A DNA stretch of 64,000 nucleotides from Malus domestica (GCF_042453785.1 NC_091669.1:10862501-10926500), one strand, 5' to 3'. Numbered from the stretch's first letter, positions 10,242 to 22,214 are shown. Notes: a model not told the origin generated them from the sequence alone. A program made the numbers and translations.

Positions 10242-11915
10242 GCTCTTTCTGCATTTTGTCCTGACCTTTATAATCTTGGGGAAAGTTTGAAGTTTGTGCT
10301 GTTTGACACATGATGTGATTTGTTTTTTTTTTAAGTTTGTTCTATCATATTATCACGTGTTTAAATTGCCTGCATTCTACTAATTTTTGCATCTTTCTTT
10401 GGGTTGATTGTTGCAATAGGCTTAGATGGTGTAGTTACAGCTGCTTAGCAGATTGATTCCGGTACTAGATGTGCAAACTTCTATTGGTTTTGAGTGGATT
10501 AGGGTTGAAAACAAACGAAGAGGATTCTCATATGAGAAAGTTATGGCAGAATGTGTTTACAGAATGTTGTCTAGTCAGATATGTCGGAACTTGAGAAGAA
10601 TGTTTAGTGTGCTTGTGCTACTGCTAACCTATGCTAGGGAAGGATTTGTAGCACAATAAATGTCAGTTTGTTTGTTCGATCATAGGTATGATGGTGATCG
10701 GTGTCCAAAACCAGCAGATGTCGTGGAATCTGCAACTATAGTTATCTGCCATATGTGTGTTGATTAATGTTTAGAAAGTAAGAGCATTGCCTTAGATGTC
10801 TCATGTTGATCATTAAGGAAAGAGGCAAACAATCTCGGTTTCGAAACTCTCTGATGATTTCCTTGAAGAAAGACTCACCCCATGCAGTTTTAGCCATCTA
10901 TACTTCTCATTTCCCACCAGCATCCAAGCCTTTGAAGGCTGCTGAAATATATACAGTTAGGCCTAGCCCAAGGTTTTCCTCACTTCAAGACTACAGCAGG
11001 ATAAAACGTAGGCCCAAAATCCTTTAAAGTGACCAAGAAGATAAAGCCTATATTATACATATATCCCTCTTTAAGACGTACACCGTCTCATGGAGAAAGA
11101 CTTGTATTTTACGGGTTTTTGTTCACCATGACCACCAATACAAGGTAATGTGTAAGTCTCGCCTCCCTGCGGCCTTGTACATGAACCCGTTCCATGTAGT
11201 TCTTTCTCTGTTTCAAGGTCCAAAACCCATTTTCCATCTCAAATTTGGAGGAAAATTCTATATGTTTTACTGTCAGCTGGCTCCATAAGCTTGTTATGAA
11301 AGGAATCTTTGTACTATGGCGGCCATTTCTCCATGTGCTTTTACTAAATCATGTGTGATAACATGGGTGGACGACATAATTGACAGAAAATAGAATATTA
11401 ATAAATGAATACACGTATCATAATATGAATGGATTAATAACACTACTTGACACGGTTTCTTCTACTTGAAAGACAAGCACTTTTGGGCTAAGTTTTTCAT
11501 TAGCTCGAAGTATTCCATGTTTTTTCTTAAAGTCTCTATTCAAGTCTTCTTAAGTTTTTCTCTATCCTTTTGCCCTAATGTTGAACCATTGTCTCATAAT
11601 CATATTTTCTAACCAGAACATCTGTAGGTCTTCGTATATATAACTAGCAGTGGTAGCTAGATTCCACAAGCACCGAATTCTTGTACTGAAAAAATCTAGT
11701 GAGGCAAACCAAAGTAGCTTCCAAATCCTTCATCATATATAGATGTATTTTGGGTGAAGCGTGGAACGATTTGCATCGTAGCAAGGGTGTTTTCCACACC
11801 CCTTTCGACCCTCCCTTTTTTTCATTTTTTGTTTGGTTCTCTGGTTCTCTTTGCAGGTGTTGCTATTGATGTTTTGGATCTCGAGGGTTCGATTTGGTTC
11901 GGTGTTTCAGAATTA
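10242..11915. other. 3' flank of the proteasome pseudogene and intergenic DNA
   Basis: 10242-10760 probably holds the former 3' UTR. Beyond this I see no coding region, TE termini or RNA gene; the short ORFs here do not resemble known proteins. Sequence is AT-rich with mononucleotide runs. Confidence 0.4.
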
Positions 11916-11916
11916 A

Positions 11917-12145
11917 TCTTATGGTTCGTGTGATTTGGGATTTTGTGCAAGCATCGTGGGTGCGGCGGGCTGCTCTCGTGTGTTGGAGATTAGGGTTTCC
12001 TTTTGTTGCTTTGTTTCTTATGCTAGGCATAAGCTTGGTTGGGCCTCCCTAAATGTTTTGGGTTGTTGCTCACTTTTTGCTTTAGCCTTTTATTGTTTGT
12101 ACTTATTTTCTGAATTAATGAATGTTCTCTTTCCGACCAAAAAAT

Positions 12146-12157
<12 letters not shown>
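11917..12157 (+). mobile_element. LINE 3' tail (copy 1)
   Basis: The block GGTTGGGCCTCCCTAAATG, then TTTGCTTTAGCC, then TTAATGAATGTTCTC, ending in CCAAAAAA plus an A-rich run, is the typical 3' end of plant L1-type LINEs. The element is strongly 5'-truncated. Confidence 0.55.
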
Positions 12158-12209
<52 letters not shown>

Positions 12210-12212
12210 ATT
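12158..12212. repeat. (TA)n(TG)n microsatellite
   Basis: About 17 TA and 9 TG repeats directly after the LINE A-tail. A microsatellite seeded by a LINE poly-A tail is a known pattern. The duplicate at 12760 carries only a short version. Confidence 0.9.
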
Positions 12213-12519
12213 TTGGGGCATTCCGCATGCTCTACAGTCAACTTTTTGCAGCCTTTAAAACCCACGTACTGAACCTACTCACTCAATGCTCACTCCAGTT
12301 TCTCACTCACTTCCCATTTCCTAAGGCCTTTGGACCATTGCCAATTTGGCATGGGTCGTCTGCCTTTTCTAAAACCCAGAATTAACCAACCAAAAGTATT
12401 TTAATTTACGAAAAAAGATATTCAAATTTGAGTGTAAGAGTACAAGAGAGCGGGTACACCGCTCTGACTTTTACTTGTAAACACTTCTTTTCTTCTACAT
12501 ATATAATTTTTTATCTTGT

Positions 12520-12757
12520 ATCTTATGGTTCGTGTGTGATTTGGGATTTTGTGCGAGCATCGTAGGTGCGGCGGGCTGCTCTCGTGTGTTGGAGATTAGG
12601 ATTTCCTTTTGTTGCTTTGTTTCTTATGCTAGGCATAACTGCATAAGCTTGGTTGGGCCTCCCTAAATATTTTGGGTTGTTGCTCACTTTTTGATTTAGT
12701 CCTTTATTGTTTGTACTTATTTTCTTAATTAATGAATGTTCTCTTTCTGACCAAAAA
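12520..12757 (+). mobile_element. LINE 3' tail (copy 2)
   Basis: Second copy of the tail at 11917, part of the tandem duplication, ending CCAAAAAAATAATAAT. Confidence 0.55.
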
Positions 12758-13046
12758 AATAATAATATATATATAGATGTATTTTGGGGCATTCCGCATG
12801 CTCTACAGTCAACATTTTTGCAGCCTTTAAAACCCACGTACTGAACCTACTCACTCAATGCTCACTCCAGTCTCTCACTCACTTCCCATTTCCTAAAGCC
12901 TTTGGACCATTGCCAATTTGGCATGGGTCGTCTGCCTTTTCTAAAACCCAGAATCAACCAACCAAAAGTATTTTAATTTACTTAAAAGAGATTCAAATTT
13001 GAGTAAACACTTCCTTTCTTCTACATATATTTTCTTTGATCTTGTA

Positions 13047-14625
13047 TCATTTTCGCAGCATCTGCATTTACTATTAGTGTCCTCACCTTTTAAATGTTGA
13101 CTGATTAAATTAGTAACTAGTGGAGCATCTTTCCAGCAGTGGCGTCACGAAGCTCCATCTCACCTCTGTCTCTGGATCTCTCTCTATATCTATATCCAGT
13201 GCTTTTTTTTAATGCTCATAAACAATGCGTCATCTATACTACATATGTATGTACCAAAATATTAAGAATAGACTGTCGAGAGTTATTCTTTATTGCAAAG
13301 ACTCACTGTTTCGCATGCGTATATAAGTTACTTTTATATATGTGTCATACTGTGATTTGTAAATAAGAATATATGAATCTTTGCATGTAAGAAGTCATTC
13401 TTCATTGCAAAGAACTCACAATGTGACATGCTTGTGCATAACTCAAGCATATTGCTTTTATGTACGTATCATACTACAATTTATGATTTGCAAGTAAAGA
13501 GAAACTGTCATGCAGTTTCTGTTACAATTACTTATATATTTTGTCATGTATGCCTTGTTGCAATTAAAAGGTTGCTCATTTGTGATCGAAATGTTACAAG
13601 TTCAATTCGTGGAAACAACCTCGTTATAAAACAAGAGAAAAACTGCATACGATAAACGTTCCCCTCTTTTATGTGTTTGAGTATTAGAGCATGCATGCAT
13701 AGTTTGACCAGTATTAGAACATGCATGCTTTTGAATCTAAAGACATCCTTTTAATTTATAACCCGATTGGGCAGCAGTTGTGAGTTTATAACCTAATCTC
13801 TGGTTTTCTGTTAAGCCTTTGTCATCATTCGCCATTCAGTAAACCAAGTCTCCAGATGTGTAGAATCTGTGTAAGTAGGTGATTTAACTAGGTTTAGTCA
13901 GTAATTAACTAATTTCATCACACACAAAAAAACGTCAGTGATTAACTAACATCTCTAGATATTATCTTAATGTATATTTTGATGGTGGTCAATGGGTAAC
14001 GGTTGAAGGATATAACTATTGATTGGGATGTGGGAAAAATGTTGCTTCTTTTCTTGCATTATTTTTCATGATATCCATTTGGATGATCTAATACAACAAA
14101 ACGGATAATATCTAAATTGCTGGATCTTCGTATACGTGATTATTATGGAGGTGCGACGGTCAAACTATTATATAGCATTAGCGTTGTCGATCCTCATAAT
14201 GTAAGTATGAGTAGTGTATCTTTTGATTAAGGTAAAATTTGAAGTACTTGAAATATCAATCATATCGTTTTCTATTTTCCAAATTAGAACATCATGTTTT
14301 GGCGTGACTATCTTCATATCTATTCTTGACTCCAACTTATGTGGTTGCTTCAAAGTTTGCTCGTAAATTGAACCTAAGACTTCATAGTGAAAATAAGTAT
14401 CACTAAACTGTAGTATTAAATGACTATAAATCAAGTCAAGAAATTGGCTAAAAAAACAAAAAACAAAAAACAAAAAAAAAGTCAAGAAGGTGACCCAAAT
14501 AAATAGCGTTGGGGCCATACCATATTACGCCACCCAACGGTTATATTATATCATCTCACACTCCCACCATATATTACACGAACCCGCACCAATTTTAACT
14601 CTCGGCGGTCTTTTTCTTGTCACCC
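13047..14625. other. intergenic DNA, no gene recognised
   Basis: AT-rich with no protein similarity seen on either strand. Short direct repeats such as GCATGCATG near 13690 occur. The last ~120 bases include TATA-like TATATTATATC near 14542 and are the likely promoter and leader of the LRR gene. Confidence 0.35.
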
Positions 14626-15873
14626 ATGGCCAAACCACACTCTCACTCCTCACTCCCACTCTCGCTACTACTCCTCTCACTCCTCCTCACTCCTTCCGTC
14701 CAACAAACTCACAAAATCTCCACCGTCGATCTCCGCGCCCTGATCGCCATAAAAAACTCCTTCACCGACGTCCCCTCCCGCCGCGGCTCCCCCGCCGCAT
14801 TCTTCTCCACCTGGAACTTCTCCGCCCCCGACCCCTGCTCCACATTCACCGGCCTCACGTGCGCCTCCGGCCGCGTCACCACCCTCACCCTCGGCACCGG
14901 CCTTTCCGACTCTCCTGGTCTCGCTGGTTCGCTCCCGCCCTCCATCGCCGACCTCACCGAGTTGACTCAGCTCATTCTCTTCCCCGGAATCGTCACCGGT
15001 CCTATTCCCTTCCAGCTAGACCGGCTCGCCAGCCTCCGAGTCATCTCCCTCACCAACAACCGCCTCACCGGCCCGATACCTCAGTCCCTCTCTCTCCTCC
15101 CCAACCTCCACACCCTCGACCTCAGCTACAACCGCCTCGCCGGACCAATTCCGCCTGGTCTGACCCGTTTACCCAAGCTCAAGGTCCTCATCCTCGCCTC
15201 CAATTCCCTCTCCGGCGAGGTCCCCTACGAAGTGTCGTCCCAGCTCCTTCACCTGGACTTAAAACGCAACGGCCTCACCGGCCCGTTGCCGCCTTCTCTC
15301 CCGACGACTCTCCGCTACGTGTCGCTCTCTGAAAACGACATGTCAGGCCCCATCGGCTCCGTCTTCGACTCGCTCGCCGATTTAGTCCACCTAGATCTCG
15401 GGTCCAACCGTTTCGGTGGGCCCCTCCCTCAAACTCTGTTCCGCACGAACCTCCAGTCCCTCCTGTTGCAACGGAACAATCTCTCCGGGTGGGTCCCGCC
15501 AGCAGGGTCCCAGCCGCCATCGTACGGCGAGGGTTCGATCGTGGATTTGAGCCACAACGTCATAACGGGTGAGCTGTCGCCGATCCTGGCGGGTGTTGAG
15601 AGCTTGTATTTGAACAACAACCGTCTGATCGGGACGGTACCGAGGGAGTACGTTAAGAGCGTGTACGTGGGGATCACCAAAACGTTGTACCTGCAACACA
15701 ATTACATTTACCGGTTCGCGGTGGAGCCCGGGTCGATGTTGCCCGATACGGTGTCGTTGTGCTTAAGTTACAACTGCATGGTGCCGCCGGCGGGGATGGA
15801 GGCGTGCCCGGCCAACGCGGGAACGGATCTGTCGCGGCCGTCGTCGCAGTGCTCGGTGTTTAACTACGGCTAA
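14626..15873 (+). CDS. secreted leucine-rich repeat protein, At1g03440/At4g03010-like
   Basis: Single-exon gene of 415 residues. The ATG at 14626 is chosen because it opens directly into a signal peptide (MAKPHSHSS, then LLLLSLLLTPSV). Next comes an LRR N-terminal cap (DLRALIAIKNSF..WNFSAPDPC..FTGLTC). About ten plant-type LRRs of LxxLxLxxNxLxGxIP form follow (for example LHTLDLSYNRLAGPIPPGL). A C-terminal cap has paired cysteines (LCLSYNCMVPP, then CPANAG, then QC). There is no transmembrane helix or kinase, so it should be apoplastic. Layout and C-terminal motif agree with the small Arabidopsis family At1g03440/At4g03010, for which I know no assigned reaction. GC content is far above the surroundings, normal for such intronless genes. 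Confidence 0.9.
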   Translation: MAKPHSHSSLPLSLLLLSLLLTPSVQQTHKISTVDLRALIAIKNSFTDVPSRRGSPAAFFSTWNFSAPDPCSTFTGLTCASGRVTTLTLGTGLSDSPGLAGSLPPSIADLTELTQLILFPGIVTGPIPFQLDRLASLRVISLTNNRLTGPIPQSLSLLPNLHTLDLSYNRLAGPIPPGLTRLPKLKVLILASNSLSGEVPYEVSSQLLHLDLKRNGLTGPLPPSLPTTLRYVSLSENDMSGPIGSVFDSLADLVHLDLGSNRFGGPLPQTLFRTNLQSLLLQRNNLSGWVPPAGSQPPSYGEGSIVDLSHNVITGELSPILAGVESLYLNNNRLIGTVPREYVKSVYVGITKTLYLQHNYIYRFAVEPGSMLPDTVSLCLSYNCMVPPAGMEACPANAGTDLSRPSSQCSVFNYG

Positions 15874-16030
15874 TGTGGAGAACTGATGATTTAGCTACTA
15901 TAATTAGGGAGGTTTGAGCAACTTATTAACATTATTAATTCGTTTGTCTTAATATAGTTACAGATTTGTATTTTCCACGTTGGTATTTGTAAATAGTAAA
16001 AAGAAAAATATTATGTTCGTTTTACTTTTA
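15874..16030. other. 3' UTR and flank of LRR gene
   Basis: Short AT-rich stretch up to the MITE; AATAAA-like signals are not sharply defined. Confidence 0.3.
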
Positions 16031-16628
16031 GAGTGATGTTATTCCCATCCTAATATCTTATCTTCCCACCCATCTTTTAATGAAAATTTTAATTACAAAT
16101 TTGTCCATTTACAAAAAGATTAATAAGGACATTAATTATCTTGTTTTGCTTAATTAAAAAAAAATTAGGTTGGGCATGGGAGACAATTTGTCTAACTTAA
16201 ACCCTAACTTATATTTTCATCTCCTTTCATTGAGAGAAGGTAAAAAAATAGCAATGAACTTAGAAGATGACGCTTCTATGGAAGAGTTAGAAGATTATGT
16301 TTCCATTGAAAATGTAGAATAATAATTTGTGTGTATGTCATTTGAATTTGTCCATCGTATTTTTAAATTTGTTCTTGTCGAATTCTTTTGAATTTGGATA
16401 CCTCTGTCGTTTCCATTTGAATTGCAGACCTTAGTGGTTTTCATTTATATATTATTTGTTATATTTTTTAAGAGACAATTTTATAATTTCATATGCACAT
16501 ATATATTAAAGGTTATTTTGGGAATAATAGTGAGTGAGAAAATAGCATTTTAATTTTTTTACTTTTTAAGGTGGGTGAGATTATAACATTGGTGGAAAAA
16601 TAAGATAATATGATAAGTCTAGTAACTC
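16031..16628. mobile_element. Mutator-type MITE
   Basis: 598 bp with imperfect terminal inverted repeats (GAGTGATGTTATTCCC on the left, GAGTTACTAGACTTAT as complement of the right; both continue into ATATTATCTTAT and CCACC blocks). Exact direct duplications TTTACTTTTA flank it at 16021-16030 and 16629-16638. A 9-10 bp duplication points to a Mutator-like element. No transposase. Confidence 0.8.
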
Positions 16629-16638
16629 TTTACTTTTA

Positions 16639-18201
16639 TTAATTAATTATCGTGCCTGAGATTTGAATTTAAAATTGAATTTGACGTGCCTTTTACTTTT
16701 AAATTTGTTGCTGAGTACAATGTAATTAGCCTTCCATGTGCAACCAAAAATTCCGAGTGATTATTGGAGTAGAATTCTCTCCCCTCTTTTTGTTTTCTTT
16801 CCTTCACTCCTCTTCTATTTGAACGATCACGGTTAAGCCACGTCAACAAATTAATTTTTTATAGCAATAGAAATAATAAATATGAGAATGTGAGAGAAGA
16901 TGATGGAAGGAGATGGAAAGAAGATAAGAGAGAATCATAGTATGTGATTATTAGGTGACAAATAAGTTAGGTGACAAATAACTATTTTGTGATCAATAAT
17001 TAGCTGACACATTAACTGTCACATTTTAATATGTTAATAGTTATTTGAACAAGACTTGACTGCTGAATTGTTCAGCCAAGTTAATTCCTACTTATTTCTT
17101 CAATATTTAAAATATATTTTATGTATAAATTCTCACTCTTTAAAGAAGAAGACAAAACATGAAAGAAAATAATATGTGATATAATATATTTATAACCCAT
17201 AACGGATTGACGACGTGATGTGACGTGCCGTGGCAAATGTACTTTTTTTTACCATTGACATGCCATGTATGTATTTTCAAGATTATTGTGACAAGACACC
17301 CAAGGAATCATGTATATATTTTCATTCATGCAAGGGAGGGGGTAAGTATAAATACAAATATTAATGGGGCTAATAATAATATTCGTAAATGTTTGTCGTG
17401 AGAGGTGTGAGGCAGCCAAACCAAGTGCATAATTGAAGTTTGTCACGCACCAAACGGATCTCGGCATGCCAAAGCAGCTCCTTTGTGGTCCACATATCAC
17501 ATATCCATGCATGCACGTCACCTAGAGGCCAGAGGTCCAATGCAAAACCCAACATTAATTCACTACTCCACGAGGTACGCCAACGATCTTGTTGTTGCGT
17601 GTTTGTAGCGGATTCAGAATTTTAGTCAATAATTTATTACACGTAGAGTGTAGTTGGAGAAAGCACATGACCAAGATGAGCCGCATAGCAACCAAATATA
17701 GTATGGCCCATTCCCTTGTGAGATTTCTGATCGCCCAGCTAGTCGTGTTGCACTACCCGTCGATGGTGTTTTTGCACCAATATATACAAGTTTATAAGAA
17801 ATGCTAACGTTAGTCGTGCATGACACGTGAGTGACTCATTTTCTTTATATTGATGGCTGAATCCAAGTGTTGTGGTAGCCTTTTTTCCCCAAGTTTGTGA
17901 ATCCACTCAATTGGTATAAGGGAGTAGGAATATTCCCTTTTATTCTCATTCCCTTCATTTCCCTTCTCTCACATTTTGCTTTGTGTCTTTTTGTCCTCAT
18001 AAAATGTTCAATATAAAATGATTACGTGGCTCAATCGCAATTGTTCAAGTATGAAGGGAGATAATGGTGAGATTAGGAGAGAAGATAATTCTCCTCTTGG
18101 TATAAGGGCCACAAGAAAGATAGGTCCTTATCAAGTAGTATGTTTTCAGTGTGTTGATGGTTGGGCCATGAGATATATCTCTAAGGGGTATCCCAAATCA
18201 A
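16639..18201. other. intergenic DNA with degenerate repeats
   Basis: No gene seen. A block around 16770-16860 (on the minus strand, ACGTGGCTTAACCGTGATCG) and a block at 18020-18110 on the plus strand are diverged relatives in opposite orientation. This suggests an old repeat pair. Confidence 0.4.
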
Positions 18202-18401
18202 TAAGGCCATCTCCAACCAAAGGGTCCAAATGGCCAGAGGGCCGAAAATAGCCCGAAAACCGTCTCCAACCGAGGGCTAGGCCAGAGGGCTCTGGAATCT
18301 GGGAAGGCCCCATGGAATCGGAGAGGGCTGGAGGGCTGGTTGCATGCAGCCAGCCAGCCAGTCCGGGGCTGGCCATTTTTTTTTTAATGTTTTGTTATTT
18401 C

Positions 18402-18526
18402 TGTCAGTTATAGCCGACAAGAATACATTATATTACTTAATATAAATGTATTATTGTTGGTTATAACCGACAGTAATACATTTATACTAAATAATATCAA
18501 TGTATTCCTGTCGGTTATAACCGACA
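18402..18526. repeat. palindrome cluster 1 (3 copies of TGTCGGTTATAACCGACA)
   Basis: Near-perfect 18-bp palindromes at 18402, 18455 and 18509, spaced ~53 bp. One is exact; the others carry one or two changes. Confidence 0.85.
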
Positions 18527-19044
18527 TGATTTTATTTTATTTTTTACAGTTTTATTATTATTTTTTATTTACAAAAGTTTTCATATAACTTCTATTTTTT
18601 CCTATAACGTTTATTTTACAAATTTGTTTCATATTTTTTTTAAATTCCATTTTTTCCTAAAACTTCTATTTCACAAAATTTGTTTCATTTTATTTTAAGT
18701 TGTAGTTTTTAAATAATAACTTATGTTTGGCCTTATGGCCCTCTAGCTCACGGTTGGAGACGATTTTTTGTGACAGGGCTAAAACGAGCCCTCTGGTCCT
18801 CGGTTGAAGACGGAGGCAAATATGGCAATGTACTGTTCATTAAAATATTAAGGTCATCTCCAACCGATGGCTCGCCAGAGGGCTCATTTTAGCCCTCTGG
18901 CCCTCGAAGATTTTCCAAGATATTAATATTTTAATGAACAGTACATAGCCATATTTACCTCCGTCTCCAACCAAGGGCCAGAGGGCTCGTTTTAGCCCTG
19001 TCACAAAAAACCGTCTCCAACCGAGGGCCATAGGGCCAAACATA

Positions 19045-19323
19045 ATGATGTCTTGCATCATATTACACGATATGATAGTGGAGGATGAGCGAGATGGGTA
19101 TATTGATGGAGAGTCCGATGACGATCAGGAAGATCCAAATAGGTTAAGAAGGGCTCGTGCAAAAATATATGATAAGCCTAATTTGCCTTTCAATCCAAGA
19201 ACTGGTAGTATCTTTATAAATGAGTACATGAGGCGTTATAGAATGATATGTTCTCGTGCCACAAACAAGTACCTAGAACAAGATCTTGTTGCACATCTTT
19301 GGGCCCAAAGAAGCATGGAGTAG
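19045..19323 (+). pseudogene. C-terminal fragment of Harbinger transposase (deletion derivative)
   Basis: 92 codons nearly identical to residues at the C-terminal end of the transposase at 20658-22060 (YIDGESDDDQEDPNR, PNLPFNPRTGS, EYMRRYRMI). The 5' noncoding region joins directly to this fragment at a CATAAT microhomology, so the upstream catalytic part was lost in one deletion. The downstream part of the element is retained. Confidence 0.85.
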
Positions 19324-19469
19324 GCATTTACATTTTATGCTTTTAAATGTTTTTTAAAATGTTGTTTAAGTTTCTATTTGTATAATTTTTATGTTGGTTA
19401 ATGTTATTTAATGTTGTTTCATATTGTTTAATGTTGTTTCATGTTACTTAATTTAATTTAATGTTGTAT

Positions 19470-19915
19470 AATGACTTAGAAAGTTATAGGAAAAAAATAT
19501 GAAACAAATTTTGTGAAATAGAAGTTATAGGAAAAAAAAAATGGAATTTAAAAAAAAATATGAAACAAATTTTGTGAAATAGAAGTTATAGGAAAAAAAT
19601 GGAATATAAAATAAATATAAAATAAATTTTGTGAAATATAAGTTATAGGAAAAACATGGAATTTAAAAAATATGAAATAAATTTTGTGAAATAGAAGTTA
19701 TAGGAGAAAAAATGGAATATAAAACAAATATTGTGAAATAGAAGTTATAGGAAAAAAATGGAATTTAAAAAAAAATATATGAAACAAATTTTGTGAAATA
19801 GAAGTTATAGGAAAAAAATGGAATTTTAAAAAAATATGAACCAAATTTTGTAAAATATAAGTTATAGAAAAAAAGTTATAGGAAGTTATAGAAAGAAAAA
19901 AAAGGTTTAAATTCA
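19470..19915. repeat. AT-rich minisatellite, ~55-bp units
   Basis: About eight units built on GAAATAGAAGTTATAGGAAA followed by ATGGAATTTAAAAAA and ATGAAACAAATTTTGT. The same unit recurs at 22215-22430 and, inverted, at 18580-18715, so it is a 3' sub-terminal part of the Harbinger family. Confidence 0.85.
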
Positions 19916-19992
19916 TAAAAAAAAAAAAAAAATTTGAATACAACGGCTAGTGACTGGCTAGCCGTTTGAATTCAAATTAGAATTCAAATTAG

Positions 19993-20107
19993 TGTCGGTT
20001 TTAATCGACACTGTTAAAACTGATATTATATTAACATTGCTATTAGTGTCGGTTATAACCGACACTAATAATATAGTATATATTATTTCTGTCGGCTATA
20101 ACCGACA
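19993..20107. repeat. palindrome cluster 2 (3 copies)
   Basis: Copies at 19993, 20047 (exact TGTCGGTTATAACCGACA) and 20090, again ~50 bp apart. Confidence 0.85.
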
Positions 20108-20657
20108 GAAATAACAAAGCATTAAAAAAAAATAGCCAGCCCTCCAGCCCTTTAGCCCTCTCTGATCCCGTGTGGCCCTCCTTGATTCCAAAGCCCTTTG
20201 GCCTAACCCTCGATTGGAGACGATTTTCGGGCTATTTTCGGCCCTCTGGCCCTCTGGACCCTTCGGATGGTTGGCCAGTGGCTCGTTTTAGCCCTCTGGC
20301 CCTCCAAGATTCTCCAAGATATTAATATTTTAATGAACAGTACAGGGCCATATTTGCCTCTGTCTCCAACCAAGGGCCAGAGGGTTCGTTTTAGCATTTT
20401 CACAAAAAACCATCTCCAACCGAGGGCCAAAGGGTCATAGGGCCAAACATAATTTATTATTTAAAAACTACAACTTAAATTCAAATCCAACGGCTAAGTG
20501 ACGTCAGCTAGCCGTTGGTAGCTGACATCATGCTGATGTCAGCTAGCCATTGGATTTGAATTTTTTTTTGCTATAAATAGGGTGGAGATTGGGATATAAT
20601 TCACACAACTTTGAATTCAATCTATTTAAATTCAATCTTTTTCAATTCAAGTTTGCA

Positions 20658-22060
20658 ATGAATTCCAACTTTGGATCCTCTTCATATTCCAATTGGGGGT
20701 CCTCATCCAATTCCAAAATAGAAGCAAAATGGGCGCAAATGAGATGAGAAGATGAGGAATCTGATGAAGAAGTTCAAGTAAGGAGCAACAAACAAAACAT
20801 AGCAGCAGCCATGGCTGTGGCCATGATGTGTCAGCTAACTGAGGAACAACCTCAATGGGGTGGCTCTATTGCTGGTCACTCTTACGAACCATGAAACAAA
20901 GCAATGACGCATGCCAATCTGATGAATAACTACTTTGACCCCAACTCGGTGTACACAGAAGATGATTTCAGACGTCGCTTCCGGATGAGGCGTCATGTCT
21001 TCGAGCGTTTAGTTTGTGATGTCCAGCAAGTCAATCCGCACTTTCGATAGAAGCGGGACCGAACAGGCCGCCCTAGTTTCTCACCTCATCAGAAGGTTAC
21101 TGTTGCACTCCGAATGATGGCCTTGACTCCCCAGCTGATTTGATTGATGAAACCCATGTTATGTATGAGTTTACATGCCTTGATACTCTTCAAGAATTTT
21201 GTGACACAATTGTTCAGCTTTACAAAGACGAGTACCTCCGCGAGCCAAATCAAGAAGATCTGAATCGGCTCCTTCGCAAAGCTGAAGACCGTGGGTTTCC
21301 GGGCATGATAGGGTTATTAGACTGCATGCATTGGGATTGGAAGAACTGTCCCACCGGATGGCAATGAGGCTTTAGCGGAAGGTCGAGAAAGCCAACTGTT
21401 GTGTTAGAGGCGGTTGCCTCATATGACACATGGATCTAACATGCTTTCTTTGGAGTCCCTGGATCCCAAAATGACATTACAGTTCTTGGGCGTTCACCCC
21501 TCTTCAATAACTTGACGGAAGGTAAAGCACCTCAACTTGACTACTACATCAACGGTCGTCAATACAATATGGGGTATTACTTGGCAGATGACATCTACCC
21601 AAAGTGGGCGACACTTGTCCAAGCAATTCCAAACCCTAGGAATGACGCGGAAAAGTTGTTTACCTTACACCAAGAGACATATTGGAAAGATGTTGAGAGA
21701 GCTTTTGGTATTCTACAAGCATGGTGGAAGATTATCAGCGAACCGGCAAGAGGGTGGAGTCGAGAAAATTTGGACTCCATCATAATGTCTTGCATCAAAT
21801 TACATAATATGATAATGGAGGATAAGCGAGATGGGTATATTGATGGAGAGTCCGATGACGACCAAGAAGATCCAAATAGGTCAAGAAGGGCTCGTGCAAA
21901 AATATATGATGAGCCTAATTTGCCTTTCAATCCAAGAACTGGTAGTATCTCTATAGATGAGTACATGAGGCGCTATAGAATGATACGTTCTCGTGCCACA
22001 AACAAGTACCTACAACAAGATCTTGTTGCACCTCTTTGGGCCCAAAGAAGCATGGAGTAG
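20658..22060 (+). pseudogene. PIF/Harbinger transposase (Plant_tran/DDE type), degenerate
   Basis: Reads as one ~467-codon transposase. The N-terminal region opens MNSNFGSSSYSNWGSSS. Next come FRRRFRMRRHVFERLV, GFPGMIGLLDCMHWDWKNCP (first catalytic Asp region), FFGVPGSQNDITVL (second Asp region) and DVERAFGILQ (catalytic Glu region), then an acidic tail. It is inactivated by in-frame stops at 20745-20747, 20892-20894 and 21048-21050, a frameshift near 21130, and stops at 21365-21367 and 21437-21439. Several stops are CGA-to-TGA or CAG-to-TAG, as expected from decay of methylated cytosine. No adjacent MYB-like ORF2 of autonomous PIF elements was seen. Confidence 0.88.
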
Positions 22061-22214
22061 GCATTTACGTTTTATGTTTTTAAATGTTTTTTAAAATGTT
22101 GTTTAAGTTTCATGTTGTATAATTTTTATGTTGGTTAATGTTATTTAATGTTGTTTCATATTGTTTAATGTTGTTTCATGTTACTTAATTTAATTTAATG
22201 TTGTATAATGGCTT

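Larger units (their letters stand above)
11917..13046. repeat. ~600-bp direct tandem duplication
   Basis: 11917-12519 and 12520-13046 are head-to-tail copies. Each begins CTTATGGTTCGTGTG and ends in the block CTTCTACATATAT..CTTGTAT. Copy 1 has a long (TA)n(TG)n tract where copy 2 has only a short AT run, plus an extra ~40 bp near 12436-12480. Each copy consists of a LINE tail followed by non-LINE flank, so the duplication came after the LINE insertion. Confidence 0.88.

Noticed and set aside
13560-13640. tRNA-like GTTCAATTC sequence
   Set aside because: No acceptor stem or anticodon arm could be folded around it.
14490-15332. 280-codon ORF overlapping the LRR gene
   Set aside because: Arg/Pro/His-rich translation produced by the GC-rich LRR codons in another frame; no start context and no domain.
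19045-19323. small intact gene of 92 codons
   Set aside because: It is the truncated tail of the Harbinger transposase, recognised from the fuller copy at 21780-22060.
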